Positions 11,474 through 22,053 of a stretch of DNA of 64,000 bases are shown piece by piece. Below the pieces are notes generated by a model. That model had not been told where the DNA came from, did no database searches, and saw only the letters and a list, made by a program, of their open reading frames with translations. The stretch is from Mactra quadrangularis (taxonomy: Eukaryota > Mollusca > Bivalvia > Venerida > Mactridae). The number at the start of each line of letters is the position of its first letter. Position 1 is the stretch's first letter. Location: NCBI GenBank assembly GCA_025267735.1, contig CM046305.1:39639108-39703107 (forward strand), read 5' to 3'. The position numbers and the translations under genes are program-made.

Positions 11474-11536
11474 TACGTGTACACAATACACCGACATAAT
11501 TTTTAGGGGAAATGGTCAGAGTTCTATCTTTATGAA

Positions 11537-11546
11537 CTTTATATAG
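11537..11546 (-). promoter_or_regulatory. Possible TATA box of the zinc-finger frame
   Basis: CTATATAAAG on the minus strand, about 65 bases before the ATG at 11473. Position and sequence fit a core promoter, but a chance match in AT-rich DNA is possible. Confidence 0.35.
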
Positions 11547-11829
11547 AGTTTGAAACATTAAGGATCAAGAGGTCATCATAGGTTTTTATTTTTATCAATT
11601 CCTCTTTGGAGAAAATGTCAGCATTGTCTAACTTCTCATAGGGATCTTACCATTAGGTACCCTATAATGATCATGTAACTGGAAGACTTTGTATGATAAT
11701 CTTGTCACCATGTCCTTTATAATCTTCTTGATGTCAAAATTAACCTTAAGATTTCAGGTACAGTTCTAGTATAGTAGTTGATAACTCATCTATTACACAT
11801 AGTTATAGTCATAAATATGATGTTTAACC

Positions 11830-13517
11830 GGACAAATTCAGGTATCCTCCAATTTCACTGTTAAGATTGTCCACAGGATTGATAAGTAAGATTTTGATTA
11901 CTTTATACAGCTTAATAAAAGTTTGTTTGTTTTCTAGTACGTTTACTTTTCCTAATCAATGGGAGTTGTGTAACGTTAGTGTCTTTTTGATCATGATTAT
12001 CTCTCCTTTGTCTGGGAAATTTTGTTTTGAAATAATGTTTGTCTTTGAAAGTCATTTTTATATTTCATGACCCAATCTGGTATCACATTTGCTGTATATA
12101 TTTTTAACTTAGCAAGATGTACAATTCTAAACCTTTTCTGACTTTTTATTTCAAACAATAGGTCACTAATTTTTCTTGTTATAGTTTATGGTCCTTGCGA
12201 GATAATTGGCTCCAACTTTTTATTTCGACCAATAGTTTTAGGTTATCTAGACAGTAAACTAAGTCTCCTTTATTGAATGTGTTTATGTGAACCCTGGAAT
12301 TATAATCTCTCTGTTGTGTCTGAATGGTTGATTTAGTATTGATGACAGCTGAAGAATAGATTTTCACCATTTTTTACTTTAACTGATATTCATATTCACT
12401 GTAACTCTGATGTCCTGAGTTTGGAAAACATCCCAATTACAACTGAATTGGAAGATTGACTTCTCTTTCAAACATCAACTGTTTGGTAAATATCAAGTTG
12501 AACTATGCTCACAAGAACGATACACTGCTGTAATTAACAGGAGGTCTTCATCCCAATTACTTTGATTATCATTGACATAAGTTGTTATTATATTATACAA
12601 GCTTTGGTTAAAACGTTCACTCATCCCATTAGCTGATGGTCTAAAACTTGAGGATCGAGTCTGATTAATTTCCATTTGACCCATGATCACTATGCAAATC
12701 TAAACTAAGTCCATATCGACTGAAGTATTCAAACACTATTTTCTTAGCTACGGTTTCTGCTTTTTGGTTTGGTATTGCATAGCACTCAACAAACTTCGTA
12801 AATTGGTCCATAACTACAAGAATATAACGATTGTTGCATTTAGTAATGGGCAACGGCTCCACAATATCTGTACATACCCTATCCATTGGATATGATACAG
12901 TATAATCCCCTAGACTATATCTGCCTGGTCCAATAGGCGTTTTCTGGCTGCACACAATGAACAGTTCTGTATGACATTTCTAACATCTGACTTCATTCCA
13001 TACCACCAGGAACTCGTTTTAATTTTTGACAAGGTTTATCCAGTCCTAAATGAGCTTAGTGTTTGTTACTATGACAGGAACGTAGAAATTGCTTTCTCAA
13101 TATGCTAGGTACCACAATCTGCTCTAACTCACTACCATCTTTAGAAACATATTTTCTTAAGAGCACACCGTTTTTCAATGATAGAATGTCCCAACTTAAC
13201 CACATGTTTCTAATGCATGGGCTCTCTTCGGCTATTTTATCCCTAACCGGCTTAACGTTGTCTTCCATCCATTAAAGAATAAAACCTGTGTCCGGATCAT
13301 CCCGCTGCAGACGAGAAACATTCTCCAGAGACAAGTCCACTAGTAACGAAGGTTTTAGCATATTGACAGAAGAGTCATTACCATTCATTATTAATGATGG
13401 AGTAGCATGCGTATTTCCTTCATGATTACTACCTTGTTGTATTAACACCCGTCGATTTACATCAGTATGTGCTTTCTCATCTTGAACTGAACACTCAACT
13501 TTAATCGTTGAACACAA
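11830..13517 (-). pseudogene. Retrotransposon integrase region of pol, decayed
   Basis: Read through several frames. A zinc-binding module is visible at about 13070-12950 (CHSNKH, AHLG, then CSLCAARK). The catalytic core follows, with CTDIVEPL for the first Asp, LHSDHGSN for the second, and RPSANGMSERFNQSL carrying the Glu, giving the D,D,E triad of retroviral-type integrases. Downstream RDYNSRVHINTFNKGDLVY is typical of the gypsy integrase C-terminal region, and a degenerate LHLAKLKIY...IPDWV stretch near 12100 matches the usual end. Frameshifts near 12680 and 12380 and stops, for example just after the HHCC start, make it non-functional. No chromodomain was seen. Confidence 0.85.
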
Positions 13518-13589
13518 TATATAGGTGAGATAATTACACCAGAAATCATTTTCAGCAACTTACATCCAATACGCATTATTGAATTGAAC

Positions 13590-14340
13590 ACTTGCTTTAT
13601 AAAAATAGATAATTCATAAGCATGAAACTTTTCAAGTGAATTTTATCCAAAACACACTCTACTGTGGATAATCCATAAGCATGAAACTTATTTAACGAAT
13701 TACATCCAAAACGCACTAATGTGGGTATTTATAAGCATAAAACTTATTTAACGAATTACATCCAAAACGCACTAATGTGGGTATTTATAAGCATAAAACT
13801 TATTTAACGAATTACATCCAAAACGCACTAATGTGGGTAATTCATAAGCATAAAACTTATTTAACGAATTACATCCAAAACGCACTAATGTGGGTATTTA
13901 TAAGCATAAAACTTATTTAACGAATTACATCCAAAACGCACTAATGTGGGTATTTATAAGCATAAAACTTATTTAACGAATTACATCCAAAATGCACTAA
14001 TGTGGGTAATTCATAAGCATAAAACTTATTTAACGAATTACATCCAAAACGCACTAATGTGGGTAATTCATAAGCATGAAACTTATTTAACGAATTACAT
14101 AAAAAATGCACTAATGTGGGTAATTCATAAGCATAAAACTTATTTAACGAATTACATCCAAAACGCACTAATGTGGGTAATTTATAAGCATGAAACTTAT
14201 TTAACGAATTACTTCCCATATATACAACTGCGAATAACACTTGCATTATGAAAATGGGTAATCCATAAGAATGAAACTTATTAAACGGGTTATCACCCAT
14301 AAACAAAACTGCAAATAACATTGGCACAAAGAGAATGAAT
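13590..14340. repeat. 56-57-bp minisatellite inside pol
   Basis: About a dozen tandem units with the core ACTTATTTAACGAATTACAT, CCAAAACGCACTAATGTGGG and TATTTATAAGCATAAA; spacing measured on three neighbours is 56 bp, and units reading AATTCATAAG are one longer. The middle copies are almost identical and the edges diverge. It lies exactly where the RNase H part of pol should be. Open frames on both strands here only reflect the repeat. Confidence 0.92.
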
Positions 14341-14349
14341 TATCCATAA

Positions 14350-14640
14350 CTCTTTGTATAAGCTAACACTTTGTTACACATTAAAGTTGACTTAAGGTCC
14401 TCAAATGAAGCTTCTTGATCTTCTCCCCAGTGAAAGGACTGACAGGCCCGCATCAAACTATCCAGTGGAGCTACTCTGACAGAAAATGATTTTATAAAAC
14501 AGTGAAAGTAAGAACAGAAATGAACAAAGCTTCAAACATCCTTTATACTGTTTGGAACAGGCAATTGCTTGATTGTCTGTACTTTCTCATGTGTTGGTTT
14601 TACTTTTTCTTCACTAACGTGAGTTTTTAATGAATTAATT
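14350..14640 (-). pseudogene. Reverse transcriptase C-terminal remnant
   Basis: Minus-strand translation gives KPTHEKVQTIKQLPVPNSI, a stop, SFVHFCSYF, then a shifted FIKSFSVRVAPLDSL and FHWGEDQEASFEDLKSTL. This is the familiar end of the gypsy polymerase (P-xx-K-V-x-x-I-x-x-x-P-x-P, then F-I-x-x-F-S and F-x-W). Palm motifs, including the catalytic YxDD, are absent; on its upstream side the sequence reaches gag within about 80 bases, so protease and most of the polymerase have been deleted. Confidence 0.75.
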
Positions 14641-14715
14641 CTGCGACACTTCAAAAACTATAATCCAGATTAGTTTTTGAATGGACCGACACAGGGCCGT
14701 TTGCACCGGTCCTAA

Positions 14716-15694
14716 CTAGTTTAACATTGTCTTCCTGTTTTTATTCACTGAATCTTTAGGATTCCTGGAAATGTGACCGGAGTCACCACATTCGTAACAC
14801 ACAATATCTGCAGTTTCCTTTTGAAAGGTTTCTTTTCACTTTGCCTGTTCATTTTTTGGGCAAGCTGGTCAATTTTCTTACCAAGAACATTTGATGTCAC
14901 TATCAAATTCCTGAAGCCGTCCTTATGTAACATTATCAGAAGATTGTGGTTTAGATGGTTTCACTTCCCTAAACCTAACTCGACCCTTATATTCCTCCTT
15001 GAGACTGTTGTGAGTATGTATCCAATATGGTTCAAGCCTCATCGATGGTTTTAGGATCTTTCATTCCTAAGAATAATGCCGACTGTTGATCTGTAGGGTA
15101 ACCTTTAATTACTAATTTCGTATATTATAAACATACTCCGCCAATTTTTCCTTTTGTTGTAACTTCCGGTTTTTAACTCATCCAGGTAAGAGGAGCTTGT
15201 TCTCCTTTTCCTTATAACGTGATTCTAACTCACTCATGAGTGCAGTGTATGACTCAAACGCTTCCTTTGATGTTTGATTAAAGGCGAAGTCTGCAGCTTC
15301 CCCACGTAGACTGGTTAGTAGTCGAAACAAACTTCCATCATTTTCCCACTTGCTCGTCTCCCTCAAAGCCTCGAAAGGTTAAGGATTCCTTTGCCACGTA
15401 TTTTTCACGTCAAAAAATAGTTGACGTGGCATAGGGATTTCTACCTTCTTTTTAGGAACCCTTGATTCACCAAACAGTCCCTTATACATCGCATTTGCAC
15501 GACTCAGCATTCCAATTTCATCAACTTTTTCTGCACTAATAAGATTAATTAGTTAATTTCTTATGAGAAAGTTTTGAGAATGTTTTTTTCCTGAACAGTC
15601 TCTTGCACATTTTTTCTTTTTCTTCCTCACTTAATTTTAATGTATTACTAAGTTCTAAAATTTGATTTCTAAGATCTGCTTCACTTTCTGCCAT
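14716..15694 (-). pseudogene. Retrotransposon gag remnant
   Basis: Begins at an ATG at 15694 with MAESEADLRNQILELSNTLK, a charged helical start. A capsid-like stretch is readable at 15366-15178 (SLRGEAADFAFNQ, then YTALMSELESRY), typical of gypsy Gag. A nucleocapsid zinc knuckle CYECGDSGHISRNP lies at about 14800, with the last Cys of CCHC missing and Pro in its place. Several frameshifts separate these pieces. The end is a TAG at 14716. Confidence 0.75.
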
Positions 15695-16099
15695 TATGAG
15701 GATCGAACCACACACTGAATATAAGTTCTAATGATTACCACACAATTTACAAGAGTTTGATTGCACCCTTAAGACGTGGATTCTCCACTATTAACTGTTG
15801 CACTTCTTTTTGCACACAAAACTGTTCAAATCTTTTAAATAGTTCCTACACTGTAGCGTGAAAATTAGATTTCTGCTGCTTAAGGTTTTCTAGTAGGTTT
15901 TCTTGTACTTGATGTAACAAGTGAAGAGACGTTTTAAATCATCAACACATTTATCTGAATCAGTCATTTTGTAGCAACTAGTCTTGACTCCATTAAATCA
16001 ATAGTTATCTAAACTGCAATAAATCCACAATTAATTACATTGCAATCTCTCTCCATGCTATATATTAGGCGTGTGTAAGTCCGTATATCCAAGATTGGA

Positions 16100-16118
16100 G
16101 ACCCCTCCGCTGTACACC
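16100..16118 (-). other. Primer-binding site candidate
   Basis: On the minus strand TGGTGTACAGCGGAGGGG follows the end of the 5' LTR after a short spacer. A string beginning TGG here is what complementarity to a tRNA CCA end requires. The tRNA species was not determined. A similar string, TGGCAGCGGTGGGAT, follows the LTR fragment at 5545. Confidence 0.6.
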
Positions 16119-16120
16119 AG

Positions 16121-16597
16121 TGTTACATATTTTTCATATCGCGGTGAAATTTATTCCGCTCTGCCAACAATGTTACAAATTTCAAATCATTTTGAGGGTT
16201 TTATCTGTCCGCTGCCAACATAATATATGTACATTGATTTAATGAATAACAATTGTCCATTCATCTAATACAAATTTATTTCACTCACTTAAATCCAGCT
16301 ATAATCATGATAAAATACAGGAATAAAAGTCATAACCAAAGTCCACATACTATTAATTACATGAGTTGAGGAAAGAATCAAACCAAAGAGAAAAGAACAT
16401 AAGAACCCAACCAAACATAAGACAAAAAGACCCAGATACTAAGTACCCTCCCGTATATATACCCTTGTGGCCTTAACAATTACAACTTTAGCGGTTCATA
16501 TCCAATTTCTAACAGTTAAAATTAAGATTAGTGAGTCATTCATATTACAAGGTAGAATAGATACTAAAACTTCGTTAGCTAAAATATAAATTTGCAA
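16121..16597 (-). repeat. 5' LTR of the retrotransposon
   Basis: About 477 bp, aligning end to end with the reconstructed 3' LTR. It ends in GTAACA on the minus strand; its outer end reads TTTGCAAAT where the 3' LTR has TGTTGCAAAT, so the first bases have changed or been lost. Many substitutions and small indels separate the two LTRs, so the insertion is not recent. Confidence 0.8.
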
Positions 16598-18118
16598 ATC
16601 TATCTACAGTTATGTCATTTACAGAGTTCACATGATGATGTTGTAATACAATTGATGATGAATTCCATTTTATCAGAATTTCCATTTTACCTTAATTTGA
16701 GATTATTTTTATATCATGTGATCTACATCTCAGTTTTAAAATATTATTTTTAAAATACCTGAAGACCCTAATTTCGGAATAGTTTGTACTCTATTTTTCT
16801 TTGTTTATATGTATAGATCTACTAAACTTATGCTTTTATATTAAAATGCTATGCATTCTCTTTGAGTTTAAATTGTTTTATGAAATATTTATTTGTGTAC
16901 TATGTACACTTATTGTATTATTATTTATTATTATTATTTACTATTAGTATAATCATTAATGTAATAAAATCACTACAAGCCAAATAACCAACTTGTCATT
17001 TGTCAGACTACGAAGATGTAGGGTATAACTAGATATTCACAGTAAACATTGATTTAAATTATGCCAGCCACATCATTGCCTAACATTTTTTAAAGCTCGA
17101 TATACAATGTTGGAATTGGTTTAAACCGTTACCTAGTCGTAAGTATGTTGATGATTTAAGGAAAACAAATTTCATGAATGCTACACATTTATAAGATTCA
17201 GCATCTGATACTCGAAGCCTCAACAACCCAAGTGAACATATTTCTTTTCTATAACATAGTTTTTAAGCTACTTTGGTAATCTCAAATACAAATAATACTG
17301 TAAAAGGAAATAAGCAAAACTTGCAGTCCAAGACAGGACGGCTCGACTAATTGAGTGCTCGTGGAAATCAATGTTGATGTTTTTGGCCTTCGAGTTGAAT
17401 GAGTTTTCATGTTGATGCTTTCAGTGGTCGAAATGTCAAGCTAAAGATTCGATCATTTTGGAAAAAATATCTGAACTCGGGAACAATGTGCTTTAGCCCT
17501 TATATGTAATACATGTATTGTTTTATAAGAAGAAAGACAAACAGTAATTTATTAAACTTTTATACTTGTTGATGTTTTAGTAATATAACATTCAAATTTA
17601 GCCAACAACTGACACGGTTTCTATCCTGAAACGAAATTATAATTCGATTATAACTTGTAGATATAAAAAAATGTATGGGTTTATGATAGAACTCCCCTAT
17701 AGCAAATTAACCGTTATTAATTTAGTTGATTACAAATTTACTGATTACAAATCATAATATTCTTTATTTATTACATCATGTTTATCATTTTGTATATATT
17801 TGACTTATAAAACAAAGTTCTTTTGTAGCCTTATGAATGAAACCCTTTAATGCAATCGAGTCAGTAATTCCTTTTTAGATTAAAATACTGTAACTAGAAT
17901 TGGCACATACAAAGTATAGTTATTATAAATACCATCTGTGGTCAAAATCGTCAAGTGTATTACTATGGTCCATGCGCTGAGGCAGTTAATATTCAATGTC
18001 ATGGCATGTTCATGTTTTGATACTTGCTGTTCTACATGAAATGCAGTTTTCGAAATGGGGCATTAAAATATGTCTTAACTGCCTAGAGTATTCAGGTTAT
18101 ATGTTATTATATTAATTT
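16598..18118. other. AT-rich intergenic DNA
   Basis: No exon, RNA gene or clear repeat was recognised on either strand. It separates the retrotransposon from the lectin cluster. Confidence 0.5.
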
Positions 18119-18301
18119 GGACGGCTCATTTAAAATTGCGTGACGTAGACGATGTAAAAGAGTTACTAATCATAACAATTTCGTCATAAATATTATGATG
18201 AGAGAAGGTCACCAGAACGTGACCCTCGTTTGAAAACGGCTAGATCTAAATTAGCGAGTAGGCAAACGGAAAATTTTAGATCGGGTTTTAATCAGATTGA
18301 C
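18119..18301 (+). repeat. Inverted repeat at the left edge of the lectin pair
   Basis: About 183 bp, matched in reverse orientation by 24725-24906. Shared landmarks: GCGTGACGTAG, ATTATGATGAGA, GATCTAAATTAGCGAGTA, and TTTTAATCAGATTG at the inner end. Both copies show many point differences. Confidence 0.85.
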
Positions 18302-18581
18302 TCAAAAGTGATTATTTTTGTTGTAAGAACTTGTTTTACGATCGAGCGAAAATAAATTAGTGTATTTAAAAAAAGAATACAGATTTTGTTTATCTCGGTC
18401 TACATTGAATCTAAACATGAATTATAGCATTTTAATTCTTATATTCTATTTGGCGGCGACAAACCAATGAGATTTTCCAATTAAAAGTCTTAGAAAGTTT
18501 AAATATCGACTCCGAATTTATTAGTTGGTTTAGATTCAGAGATTGCATTCTCATTATTTATGCGATCGAGATAAGAGATGC

Positions 18582-21416
18582 TCACGGTTTTTCACATATG
18601 GCTCTAAAATAAGTGCCTGCACAAGGGTCATCTACCATACGATAACCAAATGATTCCCACAAGGAACCACAGTTGGCAATGTGTCCATTGTTAGGTTCTC
18701 CATGACCCCAGTCCAAAAATGGAACATTAACTTCCGATGGATATAGTTTCCATACACCTTCTATTAGCTCATCGGTCATACCAATCCAGTGTCTAGGAGC
18801 TGAAACAAGGTTAAAACAATCTAGTTCAAGTATAAATTTACTATGTATACGGAAACTAATCCAATATATAGTTCTATTATATTAATCTGTCACAACTTAA
18901 ATAATTACACTGTCACTGAATTTGTTATATTTAATTTCTTTGGAACTTATTATTTCCCCGATATTCAAAATCGCTGCATGTATAGTTAGATCATCAATAA
19001 TTGATATGGATCAGTTGGTCAGTGGTTAAAAAGAAGTTAAATAAAAACACATTCGGTGACCGTATAATTATTCAAGTTATGACGGGTTAATATATAGTAA
19101 AGTCTTATAGAATACCTCATTTCTCTAATACTCAAGATCTATCACTTGTTTTCAATTATTGATTGACTTTTATTTCACTTTTATTCAAGGAGGCATTTAT
19201 GAAATACATGTACTCTTATTTTCGTCATTTGTGTGCATCTTAATCACTGTTCCCTGGACTATTTGTTGCGAGCTTGATCCCAAGTTCTGATTTCTATTGT
19301 AACGCTGACGAAGGGCAAACATGGGCAAATTGTCCCCATTGCTTGCACGCAGTGAAACGATATGGTAGGACACCCTTTTAAAAGTTCTAAGGGGTGTGTA
19401 AATACTTGAAACTCGTTATTTGCTATTAATGGGTTAGAACATTACCAATTTCTTATTTACACAAGTATCTGTTACCTCGATTAACAACCATTTAACTTCA
19501 ATTCCATATTAGGTACATTTCTGATGTTAAATCTATGTCAACGGTAGCAACATTAACGAACACATGATTTAAAAATTGTTTGATTATTTCAATTTTCTAG
19601 CTGCCTTTATATTCTATTGAGGCAAGCATTTTCAATGATCTAAGTATAAAGCCTTTGTAAATAATTGAAGATAAGAAAAGTTACCTTTGAGTTCACTCAA
19701 GAAACTACGAAGAAATGCCAACTCTGTGTGCGTATTAATGTTGACTAAGTTACTGTGGTAATGTTCACAAAAATGCTGCAATATTGAAATTTAATTGGTG
19801 TAAAATATACGAGGAAGTTTTAAAAAATGATTTTAGAAAGTTTACTGAAAACACGAATATTGCATGATCGTGAACTTCCAAGAACTCATTTTAGTGAATA
19901 TATAGTTTGTTCACATGTTTCGTCGAAAATAAATACAGGATATTCGTCAACTGTAGAGTAAGATCAGTAATATTTCGGTATCATTTCAATGAGTGAGCTC
20001 AAAAACATATATTCAAAACTCTTACATACATGTACACGTACAAAGTCCGATAAGGGTACGGGTGCGAATCCCACCCTGGGAGGATATTCCCTTCCATTAA
20101 AAACTTGGCAATAATGTAAGCTTTCCTCCATTAATAAGTTATATGGAGAATTCACTGGCCTTGTAGACTGGAATGTGAGAACTGACTACAAACAATGGTC
20201 CAGGAAAGCTAGGTTAGGTACGCTGGACGACGTAAAATAACCTAAAATGTGTTAACACGGCGTTAACCCCAGCGTTCGATTTTGTACCATCAATGATAAA
20301 TATTTGTTGGTATTTGTATTTATCACATAAGCTTTACTCAGAATAAAATGGTAGTTTGACTGTAATTACGTCGCGTGTTAATGCTTTTGTCGTGAACGTC
20401 ATTGTGCTATATTTCAGCTCTTTACCGCTTTACATCGTACCTGGGCGTCCTGAAATGTAACATCATCTCGACCAAAATAATAACAGGAATTACCAAACGT
20501 GGTCCATCCATCCATACATTCAGATGTGACTACATCTATTTTGGTTATATAAAACATATCATATTAATAATTTATATTCATGCATACAATTCTGCAGCAA
20601 AATTGACTTGTAAACTACATTATGCATGAGAATGAATACTATCATAGTCGCTTGATTTTATGCTGTAATACTCGTTGTTTTAAGATAAGAAATAATACAG
20701 AAAGTCAATTTCATCAAGTAACTGTTTCCATATTTAATAATTGGAAGATTCTCCAATCTCTCCCATTGAAGTGCCATTTTCCCATGGGAATTAGTCAATA
20801 CATTAAGGGAATTTTGACTAAGATTAAACATATGTCTAAAAATATCTTGACGAACATTTCTGGGGTTATGCCCATTAGTAGATAAAGTTAAAGTGTGGTT
20901 TAAAGTCTGCTTCCATCTACATGTTCAGCCGACTTTACAATCCAGAAACTCCTGGTCACTGAAATCACCCTCAGGCAGGCGATCCCTCACAGTACCCATT
21001 TACACCTGGGTCGAGTGGAACAATTGTAGGTTAATTTCTTGCTCAATGAAATTGCAGTGCCCCAAGTAGGGATCAAACCCGGAACCTCTCGATCCCTAAG
21101 CGCGTGTCCTTCCACTGGACCACTGTTTCTACTTTTGTTGAAATTTTAAAAATACTCGGATGAAAAATAAAAAAAGTAAGTCTGCAAGATTATTTCCGGA
21201 TTCGCGAACGTATTCCTGACTATGTCTATAAATATAATTCACAACTGCTTCCGTGTTCAATGCTCGTCAAGCCAATGTACCATGTATTGCACGTTTAACG
21301 TAACTACCAATATACTCAGACTTCAGCGAATCTCATCTGACTCAAGAAATATTGAAGAACTTACCAGCCACTAGTAAACAATATGCTAAATAATATACTA
21401 GTAAAGTGTACGACAT
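18582..21416 (-). CDS. Secreted C-type lectin, EPN type
   Basis: Exons 21416-21365, 20535-20441, 19775-19685 and 18799-18582 join in phases 1, 0 and 1 to give 151 residues. Exon 1 encodes a signal peptide (MSYTLLVYYLAYCLLVAG). The rest is one C-type lectin domain: SECMDGWTTFGNSCYYF start, FCEHYHSNLV with the first core Cys, WIGMTDE, then the sugar-site loop WGHGEPNNG with an EPN triplet typical of mannose-type sites, and the ending FRAICEKP. The second Ca-site WND is replaced by MVD, so canonical Ca-dependent binding is uncertain. The TGA stop overlaps a GTGAG string after CEKP, so a further exon cannot be excluded. The gene is a tandem paralogue of the one at 22054-24424, with the same exon plan. 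Confidence 0.85.
20030..20275 (+). mobile_element. tRNA-derived SINE (family A) in lectin intron 2
   Basis: Head with GGGTGCGAATCCC (B-box-like), body with TTCCATTA and TGGTCCAGGAAAGCTAGGTT, and tail GTTAACACGGCGTTAACCCC. Related copies lie at about 31345-31640, 41150-41330, 42745-42965, 49925-50180, 50588-50800, 56130-56470 and 57985-58105. Confidence 0.75.
20930..21130 (-). mobile_element. tRNA-derived SINE (second type) in lectin intron 1
   Basis: On the minus strand it starts with an A-box-like GTGGTCCAGTGGAAGGACA and a B-box-like GGGTTTGATCCC, followed by an unrelated body. The combination fits the Pol III promoter of a tRNA-derived SINE. No anticodon stem of a working tRNA is evident. 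Confidence 0.65.
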
Positions 21417-21460
21417 TTTCCTTGATGTCTTGTACCAGTATGATACGTGGCAACAATGAA

Positions 21461-21470
21461 CTTTATATAA
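21461..21470 (-). promoter_or_regulatory. TATA box of the EPN-type lectin gene
   Basis: TTATATAAAG on the minus strand, about 45 bases before the ATG at 21416. A short stretch between it and the ATG (ATCATACT...ACAAG) resembles that upstream of the sister gene (ATCATACT...TCAAG at about 24435-24450), which suggests a conserved promoter. Confidence 0.5.
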
Positions 21471-22053
21471 TCAAGTTTAGATAATCAACAGTAAATGTGT
21501 GTACTGGTTTAATATATCTTATCAAACTTGTAGATCTAGGACATTTTGTTCAACAGCTCGGTCACAACAGTACAAGATGACAATACATATATGTTTTAAA
21601 TAAGACAAAGACATTTGATATCTTAACCTTATTTATTGTATCTTGTCATACATGTAAAACATTTACAGTCAGCCAACAATGACATTAGTCTCCACTCTGA
21701 AACAAAATCACAGTACTATTGGTTAGTGGTTGGACGAACGCTTTAGAGATCGAACAGTCCAGGTTAGAATTTCTATTGTTGGCAATGTCAATTTGACACA
21801 AAATGATTTCACTGCTTATTTTATCTGAATATGCACCTATGGTTATAATTGGTCCAGTCTTAGGTATCACTTCAAACCAACACGAAGCTGATTTCTCTAT
21901 GATTTCAGATCAGCGTCGTTACCACTCGAACATGACCACTCCTAATGTATCGACAGTTTGAAGTACTATCACGCTATAATATTGTTCTGCGAATATTACG
22001 ATCTGCACTATTAGTTATTTAGATTATCGCCCCAACATAATATATGTTAATAC

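Larger units (their letters stand above)
5931..16597 (-). mobile_element. Degenerate Ty3/gypsy-type LTR retrotransposon with nested insertions
   Basis: Reading on the minus strand: 5' LTR (16597-16121), primer-binding site, gag with a zinc knuckle, remnant of reverse transcriptase, integrase with HHCC and D,D,E signatures, an extra zinc-finger frame, a nested DNA transposon, polypurine tract, then the 3' LTR (7297-5931) interrupted by a second DNA transposon. Protease and most of the polymerase are missing, and the coding frames carry stops and frameshifts, so the copy is dead. The RT-before-integrase order and the integrase type fit Ty3/gypsy. No clear target-site duplication is visible; the 3' side abuts another LTR fragment. 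Confidence 0.85.

Noticed and set aside
13941..14327. Open frames on both strands across the 56-bp array
   Set aside because: They simply translate the tandem repeat and break where units differ.
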